Positions 20,125-31,593 are shown, counted from the first letter of the stretch. The stretch: 64,000 bases of DNA from Strigamia acuminata (GCA_949358305.1 OX442315.1:6163875-6227874); one strand, 5' to 3'. Program-made: numbers and translations. The notes: a model not told the origin generated them from the letters alone.

Positions 20125-21453
20125 TTAAAAATGATAATTTTCTTTTTTAACTTGCACGTCCCAGTTCTTACTATTGACATAACTTTCAATTTCATCGTAA
20201 GCTGAAGCGTCAATATTAGCACATTTCCACAAGAATAACATTTTTATCGCATTTCGCATTTGCAATAATTTCATGATCGAAGTGGAAGTAATAAAGTCAC
20301 AATATGAGAATGCCAAAATGTTCAGATTTTGTAGCTCAGTCGACGCAGCAAGATCCGAAATTAAATCGTCAGAAACGTTTGGTCCACAATCATACAAGAC
20401 TAATTTTTCTAAACCTTTACATTGTACCAATAATGTTTTCATGTCTTCGGCAGTTGGAACATCGTTTAAACACAGTTGACGAAGATTTTTAAATGGAACT
20501 TCAACAGCACCAACACCTACATTGAAAACTGAACAACACCACATCGATAGTGTCTCTAACATCGGCAAAGCGCGGTCAATATCTCGAATATTGACCGATA
20601 TATCTTGAAGAATGAGACTGGTCAATCGTTGAGGCAACGTCAATACATTCAAATGCAGCTGAGCGGTAAATGGAGTAAAACATAAGGTAGTTAAATTTGG
20701 AAAAATCACGCTTATAATGGGGTTGATTTCGCTATCTATCACGGTGATATTTTCGATGGAATAAGTGCGCAATGGTTTGTTTTCCTCCGACTGTCGTGCT
20801 AACTTAGAAAATAATTCCAACCAGTTTCGATGTTCAAACCGCTTCAAAAGGGGCAGTTGGTTGAGAACGAACAAACACCCATCGACTGTGAAACGAAATC
20901 GTGACACTAAATCGTCACCAATGTACAAATATTTCAGCTTGACGCAACCGGTTAACGACCGAAGTCCAATGTCGGTGAGTTTTGGGCCATCCAAGCTGAG
21001 ACTGATCAACAGCGGACAATTCTCTCCGATCACGGCAGCAAGTTCATCCGTGCATCCTTCGCTTCTTCCAAGCGTTAATCGTTGAAGTTTGGGTAAACTT
21101 TGCATCAGTTTGACCTTGCACGATGAATCTATGAAACAATTTTCCAAGTTCAAATCCACGAGGTTTTGACAAATGTGTTCAATTTTTTCGAGTAGATGAG
21201 TCACGGGAAGATCGAACTTATCTAAATGGTGCAGTGATAATGCGCCGGGATGGATGAAAATGATTGAAGGCAAACGTCGATCGGTTTCTTCTTGTTTTTC
21301 TAGTTCTTCCAGTTGCAGACACAATCTTTCGAATACGGTATTACGAAATCTAGACGGTAAATTTGTCATTCGATCTTGTATCTCTTCAAATCGACTTGTG
21401 GCCACATGTAAACACAATTCTTTGAGACTCGATGCTGATTTCCTGCGTGGCAT
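20125..21453 (-). CDS. F-box-like/LRR protein, block 1, intact
   Basis: Intronless, 442 codons. N-terminus MPRRKSASSLKELCLHVATS, then an F-box-like segment TNLPSRFRNTVFERLCLQLEE (about 30-50) matching the LP ... F..L core of F-boxes. Cys-containing LRRs of the AMN1/FBXL type run from about 85 to 430 (CTDELAAVIGENCPLLISL, LTDIGLRSLTGCVKLKYLYI, CKGLEKLVLYDCGPNVSDD). The protein should be cytoplasmic or nuclear; a role as SCF substrate receptor is inferred. The F-box is short and needs a profile search. No lesion seen. Closest relatives are the broken copies at 25.5-32.8, 35.3 and 37.2 kb and the open copy at 40.9 kb. Confidence 0.85.
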   Translation of the reverse strand: MPRRKSASSLKELCLHVATSRFEEIQDRMTNLPSRFRNTVFERLCLQLEELEKQEETDRRLPSIIFIHPGALSLHHLDKFDLPVTHLLEKIEHICQNLVDLNLENCFIDSSCKVKLMQSLPKLQRLTLGRSEGCTDELAAVIGENCPLLISLSLDGPKLTDIGLRSLTGCVKLKYLYIGDDLVSRFRFTVDGCLFVLNQLPLLKRFEHRNWLELFSKLARQSEENKPLRTYSIENITVIDSEINPIISVIFPNLTTLCFTPFTAQLHLNVLTLPQRLTSLILQDISVNIRDIDRALPMLETLSMWCCSVFNVGVGAVEVPFKNLRQLCLNDVPTAEDMKTLLVQCKGLEKLVLYDCGPNVSDDLISDLAASTELQNLNILAFSYCDFITSTSIMKLLQMRNAIKMLFLWKCANIDASAYDEIESYVNSKNWDVQVKKENYHF

Positions 21454-21514
21454 TGTAGACTGGATGGGTGAGAGCGGATTGTAACAAGTGTCGGCACAAC
21501 TTCTTTGTATGCCA

Positions 21515-21540
21515 AGCTAACCAATGACAGAGCGACTTGG
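21515..21540 (-). promoter_or_regulatory. conserved upstream box of block-1 LRR genes
   Basis: On the minus strand this reads CGCTCTGTCATTGGTTAGCTTG, a CCAAT-type core about 70-90 bp before the ATG. It is kept at about 36640 and 42270 (minus), 32870 (minus) and 37146 (plus), while surrounding bases differ. Shared descent alone could explain it. Confidence 0.4.
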
Positions 21541-22272
21541 ACAAAACGTATTATGGACGTTTTGCGAAGTATCTTGTTGGCGTCAAGAACCTTCTGTAAA
21601 ATATAGCGTGATATTGTGGCACCTGGGACTAACAAAACTATTAAAGTAAAGATTTATTTAACAATTAAGTCTAAATATTCTCTAAAAGAATAAAACAAAT
21701 TGAAATTTGATTTAGACTCGCATGTGTACAAGTTGGATTTTATGGGCACTTAAAGTCATTCAAAGTTAAAATTCGATTTGCTTGTTTTCTGAAAATCAAG
21801 AAAATCCGGATTTCCGAAATCTATTTAAGATTGAATGCACCTTTTGTAAGGCAACTGGTGTTCGTTTCTTACAAAATTAAACAAATATATTTGGTTTTTA
21901 TTTACTCAAGTTTAATTTTTAAGCGTACATTAGCTACTAGCCTCTTTAACGTGCAAATCCAGGTGCTTACTCTTGACATAAGCCGAAGCGTCTATTTTAC
22001 GGCAACAGCAGACGATTAGCTCGGTCATCGATCATCAGTCATCAATCTTATAACTAATAATTAAACTTAAGTGATAATTATGCAAAACAAATAACAGCTT
22101 ATCAATCCATTACACACAGCTATGTAACAATAATATTTAACTTGTTATACAAATAACTAAATTTGAAATGCTTAAATGATAATTAACCAAATATTCAAAC
22201 ATATTCCAACATTCCCCCTCTGTTTATATATGTGGAAATCTGTTCCAAACAGACCTTCAAAATGTGTTAATA
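21541..22272. other. intergenic; duplicated 5' flank and LRR relic
   Basis: 21640-21830 closely matches 33000-33250, upstream of the disrupted gene at 25.5-32.8 kb, so these two genes were duplicated with their flanks. 21935-21990 is a short decayed copy of a LRR 3' end (GTGCAAATCCAGGTGCTTAC ...). No gene. Confidence 0.45.
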
Positions 22273-22701
22273 CCGTATTACCCCGCCTATTGCCACATGC
22301 CGGTGTAGTGCGAGTATTACCGGCATGCCGATAAACCCCGTTTTTAACGGCATGCCGGTTTAAGTGAGTACAAATTTTTTTTTAATTTTGAGCCCAAAAC
22401 ATGCATAATAATGCATATTTAGATGTCCAAAATGTAGGAAATTGGCCGAAATTTCTATAAAGGTTCCACAAAATTTAGTAGTAATATTCAGAATATCAAG
22501 AAAACTTAAACTTCAGGCCCAAATTTTAACATAATTTATCGTCTGGGCTCTTTTAAACAAAAAAACAAAAAACCAATTTTTTCACTTATACCGGCATGTT
22601 TCGCTCTATACCGGCATGCCGGTATAGATTTTTTATGCGCGATTTTAAAACTGTGATGAACCCACGCCCAACGGCATGCAGCAATAGGCGGGGTAATACG
22701 G
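22273..22701. mobile_element. mariner-like MITE with palindromic interior
   Basis: TA borders (22271-22272 and 22702-22703) and 21-bp perfect inverted ends beginning CCGTATTACCCCGCCTATTG. The interior repeats the self-complementary GGCATGCC about five times in contexts such as TTACCGGCATGCCG. No ORF. Confidence 0.75.
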
Positions 22702-22703
22702 TA

Positions 22704-23547
22704 ATTTAATATTGCTAACTTTATTCTTAATAAAGTGTCATCTCCATTATTCCCCCTCTGGTCAATTACTTTTACCAGTCATCATTCTACTAAGACTGTC
22801 CCCCTTCGCAAGCTAGCCTGGCTCAGCTAGGGAAGGAGGGAGCCGAGTGGTGTGATGAGAAGGAGACGTTGTTGAGAGAGCAGCAGAGAGGAAGGACGTG
22901 CGGTAAAGAAGGTGAAGACGTGTGGTGCTACAGTCCCAATGCCGGCAGAGGCAACCCTACTTGCTACTGACTCTGCTCCGCTCACCATTCACCACTGTGA
23001 CGCTCAGTAACATGGCTTGGAACCTGTTGCAGCCTCCATGAGCGACTACATAAATCGTACAATGTGAGTGCGATAGAATGTTCATCCAGAGTAATCGACC
23101 ACGTCACTCAAGGGGTTCAGGCCGCGTGTGACGGGTCGGTTGCTGGTGTAGCTTGCCCAATAGCACTGCCACACATGGGTAGATGGGCGACTCCGGCCCC
23201 TAGACGACGATTAAAGGCCAAAACCCAACAATCCGGAGTCCCTGACTCAATCATTATGTGAGTAGGCGTCCTTCCATGATAGTCAATCCCCAGACGGTCG
23301 TGGGAGAGATCATACCTATCAGACACACATTTTCAAAATCATTTTGTTCGGACCGACTTCCACACCATGGGGTCTGTCGTATTCCTATTCTGGAAAAAAT
23401 GTTCATTTCTCTCCAAAAGATGACATGAAAATTGTTTGAATGAAAAATTACTGTGTTGGTATTAAATAAGAGGGGGTATCTAAAAATAACCCTTCTGTTG
23501 AGCCGGCTCCTTCTATAGTCCCTGCACGGTATCTTGATGCTAAATTC
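22704..23547. other. repeat-derived intergenic DNA
   Basis: No gene supported. About 23115-23275 is an inverted relative of 33290-33430, a dispersed repeat of unknown type. The rest (purine-rich 22830-22920) is unrecognised. Confidence 0.4.
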
Positions 23548-23806
23548 GTACTGCGCATCCCATTCTTCGCAGACGATTTTCTAATTCCAGTTGTTATTTA
23601 GCAGTATTAAGCCTAGTATTAGGCCTAATAATGCTAAAATAAAGTAAATAAACAACAATAAACTCATAATTAAAAGTAATTTACAACGTAGTACCAAAAT
23701 ATTTTTGTTTATTTACCTTATTTTTGCATTATTAGGCCTAATATTAGGCTTAATACTGCCATATAACAACTGGAATTAGAAAATCGTCTGCGCAAAATGG
23801 GATGTA
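23548..23806. mobile_element. inverted-repeat MITE
   Basis: Arms of about 105 bp (CGCAGACGATTTTCTAATTC ... GTAAATAAACAA) face each other around a short AT-rich spacer. The internal palindrome TATTAGGCCTAATA lies in each arm. No ORF; borders approximate. Confidence 0.75.
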
Positions 23807-23829
23807 CTAGTAGTAGGAACGGAAAAATT

Positions 23830-24108
23830 AAATTAAAAGCGAGTATTTATTCCAACTAAACTTGCAAGCATGTCCTGTATTCTATTTGATCATCAGAAGT
23901 TAAAATAAAAACAAACTTTAATCATCGTTATTTTTTTCCATCTCTCTGCAATGTTTATTGGAGTGTATTGATTGTAATGCCATCTAGTGTTCTTGTATTG
24001 AGTTATGATGTATCTGTGTTTGAGATTATGTATCTGTGTTTGAGATTAAAACTTGTTAACTTTGCAACCATCATGGAGTCCACTGCCTCGTGATTTCGGT
24101 ATATAACA
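23830..24108 (+). mobile_element. probable 3' part of a 5' LTR (Ty3/Gypsy-type)
   Basis: Precedes a perfect tRNA-Ser primer site and ends ...TATATAACA. It carries a direct repeat GTATCTGTGTTTGAGATTA (24010-24048). The left edge is not resolved. Confidence 0.45.
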
Positions 24109-24110
24109 AT

Positions 24111-24121
24111 TGGCGACGAGG
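24111..24121 (+). other. primer binding site, tRNA-Ser type
   Basis: TGGCGACGAGG is the complement of the CCA-terminated 3' end of animal tRNA-Ser(GCU), the usual primer site location just inside an LTR. Confidence 0.65.
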
Positions 24122-24179
24122 TCAAAATTTTGTGTGTGAAAGGTGCATTGTGGACAATTTATTTCAATTTGGATCAACC

Positions 24180-25436
24180 ATGGCTCAATTCATTGGACAG
24201 TTATCTGAATATGATGTCAACTCAGACTGGGACATGTATGTGGAGCAGTTGGAGCAACTTTTTGAACTGAATGCAATTGAAGACAAGAAAGTGGCTATTT
24301 TATTGGGAACAATTGGATCATATGGCTACAAAATTCTGAGGGATTTATGTGCACCTGATTTGCCAAAAACCAAGACTTATGAGGAATTGGTTACATTAAT
24401 GCATGACCACCAGAAACCGAAACCAATGGTTGCTGCTGAGAGGTTTAGATTCTTTAGGACTACTCAATTGGACACTGAATCAGTAAGTGCATTTGTTATC
24501 AAGTTGAAAGCAGCTGCAGAATTTTGCAAATTTGGACAACAATTGAATGATTATTTACGCGATCAATTTATTAACGGATTGAGATTTGAAAACGTGCAGC
24601 GCCATCTGTTGACGATGAAGGAACTCACATTTCAAAAAGCAACTGAGACTGCGCTCAGCATGGACACGGCATCAAAGGAAGTGCAGAAGTTTCATTCTAA
24701 GACTGAAAATAAGGACAATACTGTGCACAAAATTCAGGACAATAAATCAGGGTTTTATAAAAAAGGTAAATCTGATTTTAAAAAGAAATTTTCAAATTCT
24801 CAGGATCACTCATCTGGCCAAAAATCTGATGGGAATAAGCAACGCAGATGCTATGCGTGTGGATTACCGGATCATTTACGTGATAAATGCAGATTTAAGG
24901 ATTCTGATTGCCACAACTGTGGTCAGAAAGGACATATTCGCAAATTTTGCCATGTACGGTCAACATCTCATCAGCTCAGTCAGCCAAGCAGGGACAAAGG
25001 TGGAGCATCATCGAGCAAACAGCCTGCAGCGAATTCCGTGCGTGTTGATGATGATATTTTTGTGCCATTTCACCGTGTTTGCCACGTGCGTGACACCATC
25101 GTGGATCCTGTATTTGTTGACGTGAACATTGAAGGAGTCAATTTAGCCATGGAAGTTGACAGTAGATCATCACTCACACTAATTGATGAACAATGTTTTA
25201 ATACTCATTTTTCTAAATTTAAGTTAAATGCTTCTCCAGTTCGCCTGCGTGCGTTCACTGGTGAATTGTTATCACTTTTGGGGGTATTTGGGGTATCAGT
25301 GTTTTTCCAGGGTGCCCATTACTCAGTCCAATTACATGTTGTTGAGGGAATGAAGAGATCCTTACTGGGTAGGGATTGGTTGGACACTTTTGGGTTGTTG
25401 AAATCAATATACTCCACATACAATTATTGTAGCTAA
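24180..25436 (+). pseudogene. Ty3/Gypsy gag-protease fragment, truncated
   Basis: 418 codons from ATG 24180. It contains a gag capsid-like region, two CCHC zinc knuckles (CYACGLPDHLRDKC and CHNCGQKGHIRKFC, about residues 224-255), and an aspartic protease start with VDSRSSLTL where active enzymes have D-S/T-G. The active-site glycine is replaced by Arg, so the protease is probably inactive. It stops at about 25405, where the LRR 3' flank resumes (ATTATTGTAGCTAAATGAAC matches about 20055); reverse transcriptase, integrase and 3' LTR are missing. Inserted downstream of the disrupted LRR gene at 25.5 kb. Confidence 0.75.
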
Positions 25437-25993
25437 ATGAACAACATTTCCATTTTATTTACTGCAGTTTAATGTTATATCTTACATTACTTACGGATTA
25501 TATTACGGATTAAAAATAATAATTCTTTTCTTTGACTTGCACGTCCAAGTTCTTGCTATTGACATAACTTTCAATTTGATCGTAAGCTGGAGCATCAATA
25601 TTAGCACATTTCCAGAAGAATAACGTATTTATCGCATTTCGCATTTGCAATAATTTCATGATCGAAGTGGAAGTAATAAAGTTACAACGTGTGAATACCA
25701 AAATGTTCAGATTTTTTAGCTCAGCAAGATCAGGAATTAAATCGTCAGAAACGTTTGGTCCACAATTAACCAAGTGTAATTTCTCTAAGCCTTTACATTG
25801 TACCAATAACGTTTTCATTTCTTCGGCAGTTGGAACATAAACACAGCTTAAACGCAGTTGACGAAGGTTTTTAAATGCAACTTCAATAGCATCAACACTT
25901 ACATTGAAAACTGAACATTCGACCAATGATAGTTTCTCTAACATTGGCCAAGCGCGGTCAATATCTCGAATATTGACCGACGTAAGTAGAAAT

Positions 25994-26209
25994 TGTTGGA
26001 CCCCATGTCGCTTGACCGCCATTACGTCGCGAGAGGGCACTCGGACGTTCCGTGGCAGACGCGGATACGTCCACTAGACGACCCAATTTAACAGCCAATC
26101 ATGGCCCAGTGTCTACATATTTAACCTGTGTATTTTCCTAGAATAAAACACTTGTAATTCTTTAACCCTACGATGATATTGCATTATTTCAACCACACGA
26201 TTTCCAACA
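25994..26209 (+). repeat. 5' LTR of Copia element
   Basis: 216 bp, TG...CA ends, AATAAA at 26142-26147. Differs from the 3' LTR by T versus C in TTTTCCYAGAATA. Confidence 0.93.
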
Positions 26210-26211
26210 AA

Positions 26212-26221
26212 TGGTAGCAGA
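26212..26221 (+). other. primer binding site, initiator tRNA-Met type
   Basis: TGGTAGCAGA is complementary to the 3' end of animal initiator tRNA-Met, two bases after the 5' LTR. Confidence 0.7.
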
Positions 26222-26365
26222 CGGATCGTTAAAAATCCACCGACGACGTTAAAGAATAACTGACGACTACAGGTCAAAACACGAGGCGTACAAACTTGAA
26301 GAAGAAAAGACGAGCAGTAAAAGTCTGAAAATTTCGAGCGAGCACGTGTTTTTTGAGAAGACGAC

Positions 26366-27421
26366 ATGACGGATTCAACGACGAAAATCCGCAACCAAAT
26401 AGAATTGTTACACGACGGTAACTATTTGCTGTGGTCCAAACGAGTAAAGGCCGCGCTAAATGAACGAGATTTGTGGGACACCGCGATCGAAGAGACGGAG
26501 CCCAAACGACCAGTTAAGGGAGATGCGACCCACAATGAGGACAAGAAAACGTGGAAAACGTGGCGGAAGAGCAACAACGCCGCGAAGGGAATACTGATCG
26601 GAACCCTAAACGATGAGCAGGTACTACGTTACGACGACGCATTAACCGCTAAACAACTTTGGGACGACATAAAGAAAAATATGGAGATCAATACAACAGA
26701 TCTCCAGTACGAGTGCTTGGACGAGTTGCTGCGCCTCAAAATGACCGCGAAAGAGACAATAGACCAGTACATAAACCGAGTCGAGGCACTGAGAACTAAA
26801 TGCGCCTCCTACGGAGGGGATATAAAGGAAACTCAGGCCAAATACGCGATATTAAGGGGATTGCGAGAAGAATTCGACGCCACGGCCGAGGGCATCAGAG
26901 CAAATAAGACGACTACACTACAAGATGCGCGAAAAATTTTGAGATCACGTGAGACGCAGAACAACATAAAAATCGAAGGAAGCACGGATGTTGCATACAG
27001 AGCGGATAGCCGTAAGAGATTCGAGAAACGTGCGGACACGCGAAAATGCTTCAATTGCAACAAACCTGGTCACGTGGCGAGCGAGTGTAAGAACCCAATG
27101 TTCTGCTTCAACTGCGAAGGGAGCGGGCATAAGGCGTCAACTTGTTCAAAACCGAAGAGAGAGAGGACGAATTCCAAACGCGGCAAAGGCACATTCAAAC
27201 GAAGCCACAAACAAGAAGGAAATCTGTGTGCATTCGAGATGGAGGAATCGTGCATGTACGCAACGACAGACGAGATCGAGACGGCCGACAAAATCACGAC
27301 GACAGATGAAGTTGCAACGTACACCGACCTGATTACAACGACCGACGAAATCACGACAACAGACGAAGTTGCAACGTACACCGACGAGATTGCGACGACG
27401 GACGAACTCACGAACGACTGA
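26366..27421 (+). CDS. Copia Gag
   Basis: 351 codons. An N-terminal Copia-type gag region includes NYLLWSKRVKAAL and LWDDIKKNME; two zinc knuckles follow (CFNCNKPGHVASEC and CFNCEGSGHKASTC, about 227-260). The C-terminus is a Thr/Asp/Glu-rich repeat (TTDEVATYTDEI type). The stop at 27419-27421 arises because an extra A near 27413-27414 shifts the frame; the same peptide repeat continues in the next frame. Copia elements commonly have one continuous gag-pol ORF, so the shift is probably a lesion of this copy, but programmed frameshifting cannot be excluded. Confidence 0.85.
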   Translation: MTDSTTKIRNQIELLHDGNYLLWSKRVKAALNERDLWDTAIEETEPKRPVKGDATHNEDKKTWKTWRKSNNAAKGILIGTLNDEQVLRYDDALTAKQLWDDIKKNMEINTTDLQYECLDELLRLKMTAKETIDQYINRVEALRTKCASYGGDIKETQAKYAILRGLREEFDATAEGIRANKTTTLQDARKILRSRETQNNIKIEGSTDVAYRADSRKRFEKRADTRKCFNCNKPGHVASECKNPMFCFNCEGSGHKASTCSKPKRERTNSKRGKGTFKRSHKQEGNLCAFEMEESCMYATTDEIETADKITTTDEVATYTDLITTTDEITTTDEVATYTDEIATTDELTND

Positions 27422-27422
27422 C

Positions 27423-30400
27423 GAAGTTGCAACGACCACCGACGAGATCGCGTCGACCGACGAAATTACAAAGAACGAAGTGGCGACGATTAGTGAAGAA
27501 ACGAAGGTGCTTTGGTTGGTGGATTCGGGCGCAACTAGCCATATGACGAGAACCAAGGAATTTTTCGACACCTACGAACGTGATGATCGGACAATTGGGA
27601 TCGCTGACAAGAATATAAGAATGAAATCGATTGGAATTGGCAGTATTCGAGTCACGACCAGCAAGAACGACAAAATTCACCGACTAAACAACGTTTTACA
27701 CGTACCTGAGATATCGGCGAATCTACTTTCCGTGGCCAAAATCATCGATACCAAGAAGAGCGTGATTTTCGACATCAAGACGTCGGCAGTACGAGGACCA
27801 GACGGCAGAGCGATCATCGACATACGACGAATCGGGGACAAGTTCGTGATCGACACGAAAATATTGCAGAGCCACGAAAACGCAAGAAAATCCGAAGAAA
27901 TCAACACGACGTGGCACCAACGACTCGGGCACCTGGCGTACGACACAATGAGGAAAATGGAGAGGGACACTTTGGTACGAGGACTCAAGATGGATACGAG
28001 CGAAAACGAGACGTGCGAATCGTGTATCAAGGGGAAACTTACTCGAAAACCCCACAAAAGCATCGGAGAACGCCAATCGCAAAGTATCATGGACCTGTGG
28101 CACGTGGACCTCGTCGGAGCAATTACACCCGAATCACTGGGAGGATCAAGGTATATCATGACAGTCGTTGACGATTGGAGCCGAAAAACGATGGTGAAAA
28201 TTTTAAAAACAAAAAGCGAAACGCCCGAAAAATTGAAGAATTTGATCACGATGTGCGAGACGGAAACGGGCCAACGTTTAAAGAGGATACGTAGCGATAA
28301 CGGCGGGGAATTTATCGTGGGAAAACTGGAAAAATGGTTTCAAGAACGAGGAGTTGACCACCAACTAACAGTACCGTACTCAGCCGCGAGCAATGGCGTG
28401 GCAGAACGCCAAAATCGAACAATTATCGAGATGACGCGAACAATGCTCGTCGAGTCGGGACTACCGTACATGTTTTGGGCAGAGTGCATGTGCACAACGG
28501 CAATCATTCGGAACTCGTGCATGACAAGAGTGCATGGAAAAACCCCGTCGGAAGTTTGGGACGACAAGAAACCAACTGTAAAATATTTCAAACGTTTCGG
28601 ATGCGTCGCGTTTGTACTCACGAAAAATGCGGGACGAAGGAAGTTTGACCCGAAAGCCGAGAAGAGAATATTCGTGGGATACGCACAAAAACGACGAGGA
28701 TATCGAATTTACAATCCCGAGACACGACTCGTCAGCGAGGAACGAAATGTAAAATTCGTCGAGAGCGAGTTGGGCGCGCCGATGCTACGCAGTGAAGACG
28801 GCACCGCAATGCAACCCAAATACGCCGACTTGGAGATCGAGTCTGAAATTAAGACGAGTCTTGACGAGGAAAAAGGCGGGAACACAGACGAAAATGGCGT
28901 AATAATAGACGGAAGTCGAGAAGGCAACGCACAAGATGAAAACGACGAAATATTGGACGGGAATCGAGAGGAGAACGCACAAGACGAAATCCAGAACGAC
29001 GAGGAGGCCGACCCACCACCACCCACTCAACAACACACGCCGAGAGCCACGACGGCGGAACGCCAAGTCCGAAACCTCACAGAAAGAACGGCAAATGAAG
29101 ACGAAATGATACGACAAGGAGCTAGAAGATCCGAGCGGATAAAATCAAGAGCGATGGCCAACGTATCGGAAGAAATTGATCCCCCTCGAAACTACAACGA
29201 AGCGCTACAATCAATTAATTCCGAGGAGTGGATAAAGGCCATGGATGAAGAAATAGCGTCGATGAAGAAGCACGAAGTTTGGACAACGAGGGAACTGCCG
29301 AAAAACAAGAAAACTGTCAAGTCGAATTGGGTTTACAAACTCAAAGTAAATCCAAACACCGGTGAAAGACGTTTCAAAGCACGGCTCGTAGCCGCTGGAT
29401 ACACGCAGCGATGGGGAGTAGACTACGACACGACATTTGCACCGGTAATTAGAATCGAAACGCTGAGAATACTCGTAAACGAAGGCGCGAAACGAAAAAG
29501 GAAACTATCGCAACACGACGTACGATCGGCATACCTCCACGGCAAACTCAAGAATGAAATTTACATGGCACAGCCTGAAGGCTACGAGGACGGGACGAAT
29601 CTCGTATGCAAACTAGAAAAAAGTATCTACGGACTAAAACAGTCAGGGCGGTGCTGGTACGAGAAGCTAACCGAAGTTTTGGCCAAAGTAAAATTTGAAC
29701 GATCTCCCGACGACCCATGCTTATTCATCGTGAGACGAGGACACGACTACATGTTTTTGGGAGTTTACGTGGACGACGCCGTCACTTTGGCATCATCGGA
29801 CCGATTCGAGAAGGAAGTGATAGACCAGATTAAAAACGACGTAGAATTAATCTCCATGGGCCAACTATCATCCATCTTAGGGATTCAAGTTTACCACGAC
29901 GACAATGGAATCCACCTACACCAGTCCGAATATATTCGAAGAGTTTTAGCAAGTTACGGGATGGAAAACTGTAACACCAAGTCGACACCGATGGACTTGC
30001 AACTCAACTTGGATGAACACGAGGACAGCCCAGAAGTCGACCAGCGCGAATACCAAGAACTGATCGGGAAGTTGATGTATTTGGCAATCAACACACGACC
30101 CGACCTCAGTTTCGCAATGAGCTCGCTGTCCCAATACAGCGCGAAGCCCAAACAGACACACTACCAAGCACTGAAGAGAGTGTTGAAATACCTGCAGAAA
30201 ACAACCAACTACAAATTGTCATACGGATGCGAGGACCGAAGATTGCATGCCTACACGGACGCAAGTTGAGACAGAACGGCGGATTCCAAGTCGTTCTCGG
30301 GATTTGTTGTGCGCGACGGACGGTCGCTAATCCACTGGAGATGCAAAAAACAGGAGATCGTGGCAATGTCAAGCACTGAGAGCGAGTTACACGCCTTATC

Positions 30401-30734
30401 GGAAGGTATCAAGGATGTGCTGTGGACAAAAGAAATAATGATGACCATCACACCAACCACGAAAATGGAAGCAACGACTGTTTATTGCGACAGCTTAAAT
30501 GCGACGCAATTACTGAAGCCAGGACCCCAAAAGGCGAGGACCAAGCACTTCAATCGGCGACTAAATTTTGTAAAGAATGACGTCGAAAGTGGTAACATCG
30601 ACATCAAACACATCGCAGGAACCGAGATGTTGGCAGACTTCCTGACAAAACCACTTACAGGACCAACACTAGAAAAAGCCTTGATCGAACTCGGAATCGC
30701 CCCAACCAAGAAAGGCAGACACGAAGAAGAGTAA
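27423..30734 (+). pseudogene. Copia Pol (protease, integrase, RT, RNase H), one internal stop
   Basis: Open from the TDEVATTTDE repeat through the aspartic protease (WLVDSGATSHM), integrase zinc region (HQRLGH ... CESCIKGK), DDE core (HVDLVG, RSDNGGEF, NGVAERQNRTI), reverse transcriptase with YVDD near 29770, and RNase H start (YTDAS). TGA at 30267-30269 interrupts RNase H; relatives have Trp at such a position. The same frame continues to 30734 with STESEL and VYCDS, the remaining RNase H acidic residues. The copy is otherwise well preserved. A source copy elsewhere could supply proteins in trans. Confidence 0.88.
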
Positions 30735-30774
30735 TCAAGAAAGCAGTGCGTAATGACGGTTCAAGAGGAGAATT

Positions 30775-30990
30775 TGTTGGACCCCATGTCGCTTGACCGC
30801 CATTACGTCGCGAGAGGGCACTCGGACGTTCCGTGGCAGACGCGGATACGTCCACTAGACGACCCAATTTAACAGCCAATCATGGCCCAGTGTCTACATA
30901 TTTAACCTGTGTATTTTCCCAGAATAAAACACTTGTAATTCTTTAACCCTACGATGATATTGCATTATTTCAACCACACGATTTCCAACA
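30775..30990 (+). repeat. 3' LTR of Copia element
   Basis: 216 bp, one base different from the 5' LTR, followed by the GAAAT duplication. Confidence 0.93.
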
Positions 30991-31522
30991 GAAATACAGT
31001 GAGACTGGTCAATCGTTGAGGCCACATTAATACATTAAAATGCGGCTGATGAGTGGTAAACGAAAAAAAACCTAAGGTAGTTAAATTTGGAAAAATCGCG
31101 CTCAAGACTGGACAGATTTCGCTATCTATCACGATAATATTTTCGATGGAATAAGTGCGCAATGGTTTGTTTCCATCCGACTGTCGTGCTAACTCACAAG
31201 GAGACCGCAAGAGTGTGTAATCCACAATTGTTAAAATAATTGTTAAATAAAGTATTCACATGACCTGAGCAATCTATTTTTCTCATATTAAAATGCACCT
31301 CTCTCTCACATTGTTACAAACAGTTACAACACACAGGATTCCTTACTGTGTGTTGAAACAACTTTTTTCACTTTTTTGAGTAAAAAGGTCAAGTGTAGCA
31401 CTACACTTGGTGATTAGTCTGTTCAAACCTTACTCTGGAACCCAGGTAATTTGATATCACATGACATATGACATCACAACTTTGTTCACCAACATGACTG
31501 CCTGCTTGAAGCAACAATAGTG

Positions 31523-31593
31523 TGTTGTGGTGGCTCAGTGGTTAAGGCAATGAACCAGTAATCTTTTCACACAGGTTCAAATCCCTGTTGTCT
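31523..31593 (+). other. tRNA-like sequence in left arm of foldback
   Basis: Contains an A box-like TGGCTCAGTGG and a B box-like GGTTCAAATCC with tRNA spacing, resembling tRNA-Ser at GTGG...AGTGGTTAAGGC. The anticodon stem does not pair well and the T stem is shifted, so it is probably a tRNA-derived promoter remnant rather than a working tRNA. Confidence 0.6.

Larger units (their letters stand above)
25994..30990 (+). mobile_element. Ty1/Copia LTR retrotransposon, nearly complete
   Basis: 216-bp LTRs at 25994-26209 and 30775-30990 (TGTTGG ... CCAACA) differ at a single base. A 5-bp target duplication GAAAT lies at 25989-25993 and 30991-30995. A primer site follows the 5' LTR and a polypurine tract (AGAGGAGAA) precedes the 3' LTR. 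Domain order gag, protease, integrase, reverse transcriptase, RNase H is Copia-type. Two small lesions: a one-base frame change near 27413 and a nonsense codon at 30267-30269. Confidence 0.93.

Noticed and set aside
27070-28249. Long minus-strand ORFs opposite Copia gag-pol
   Set aside because: Antisense to a clearly coding retroelement; created by its codon bias and repeats.
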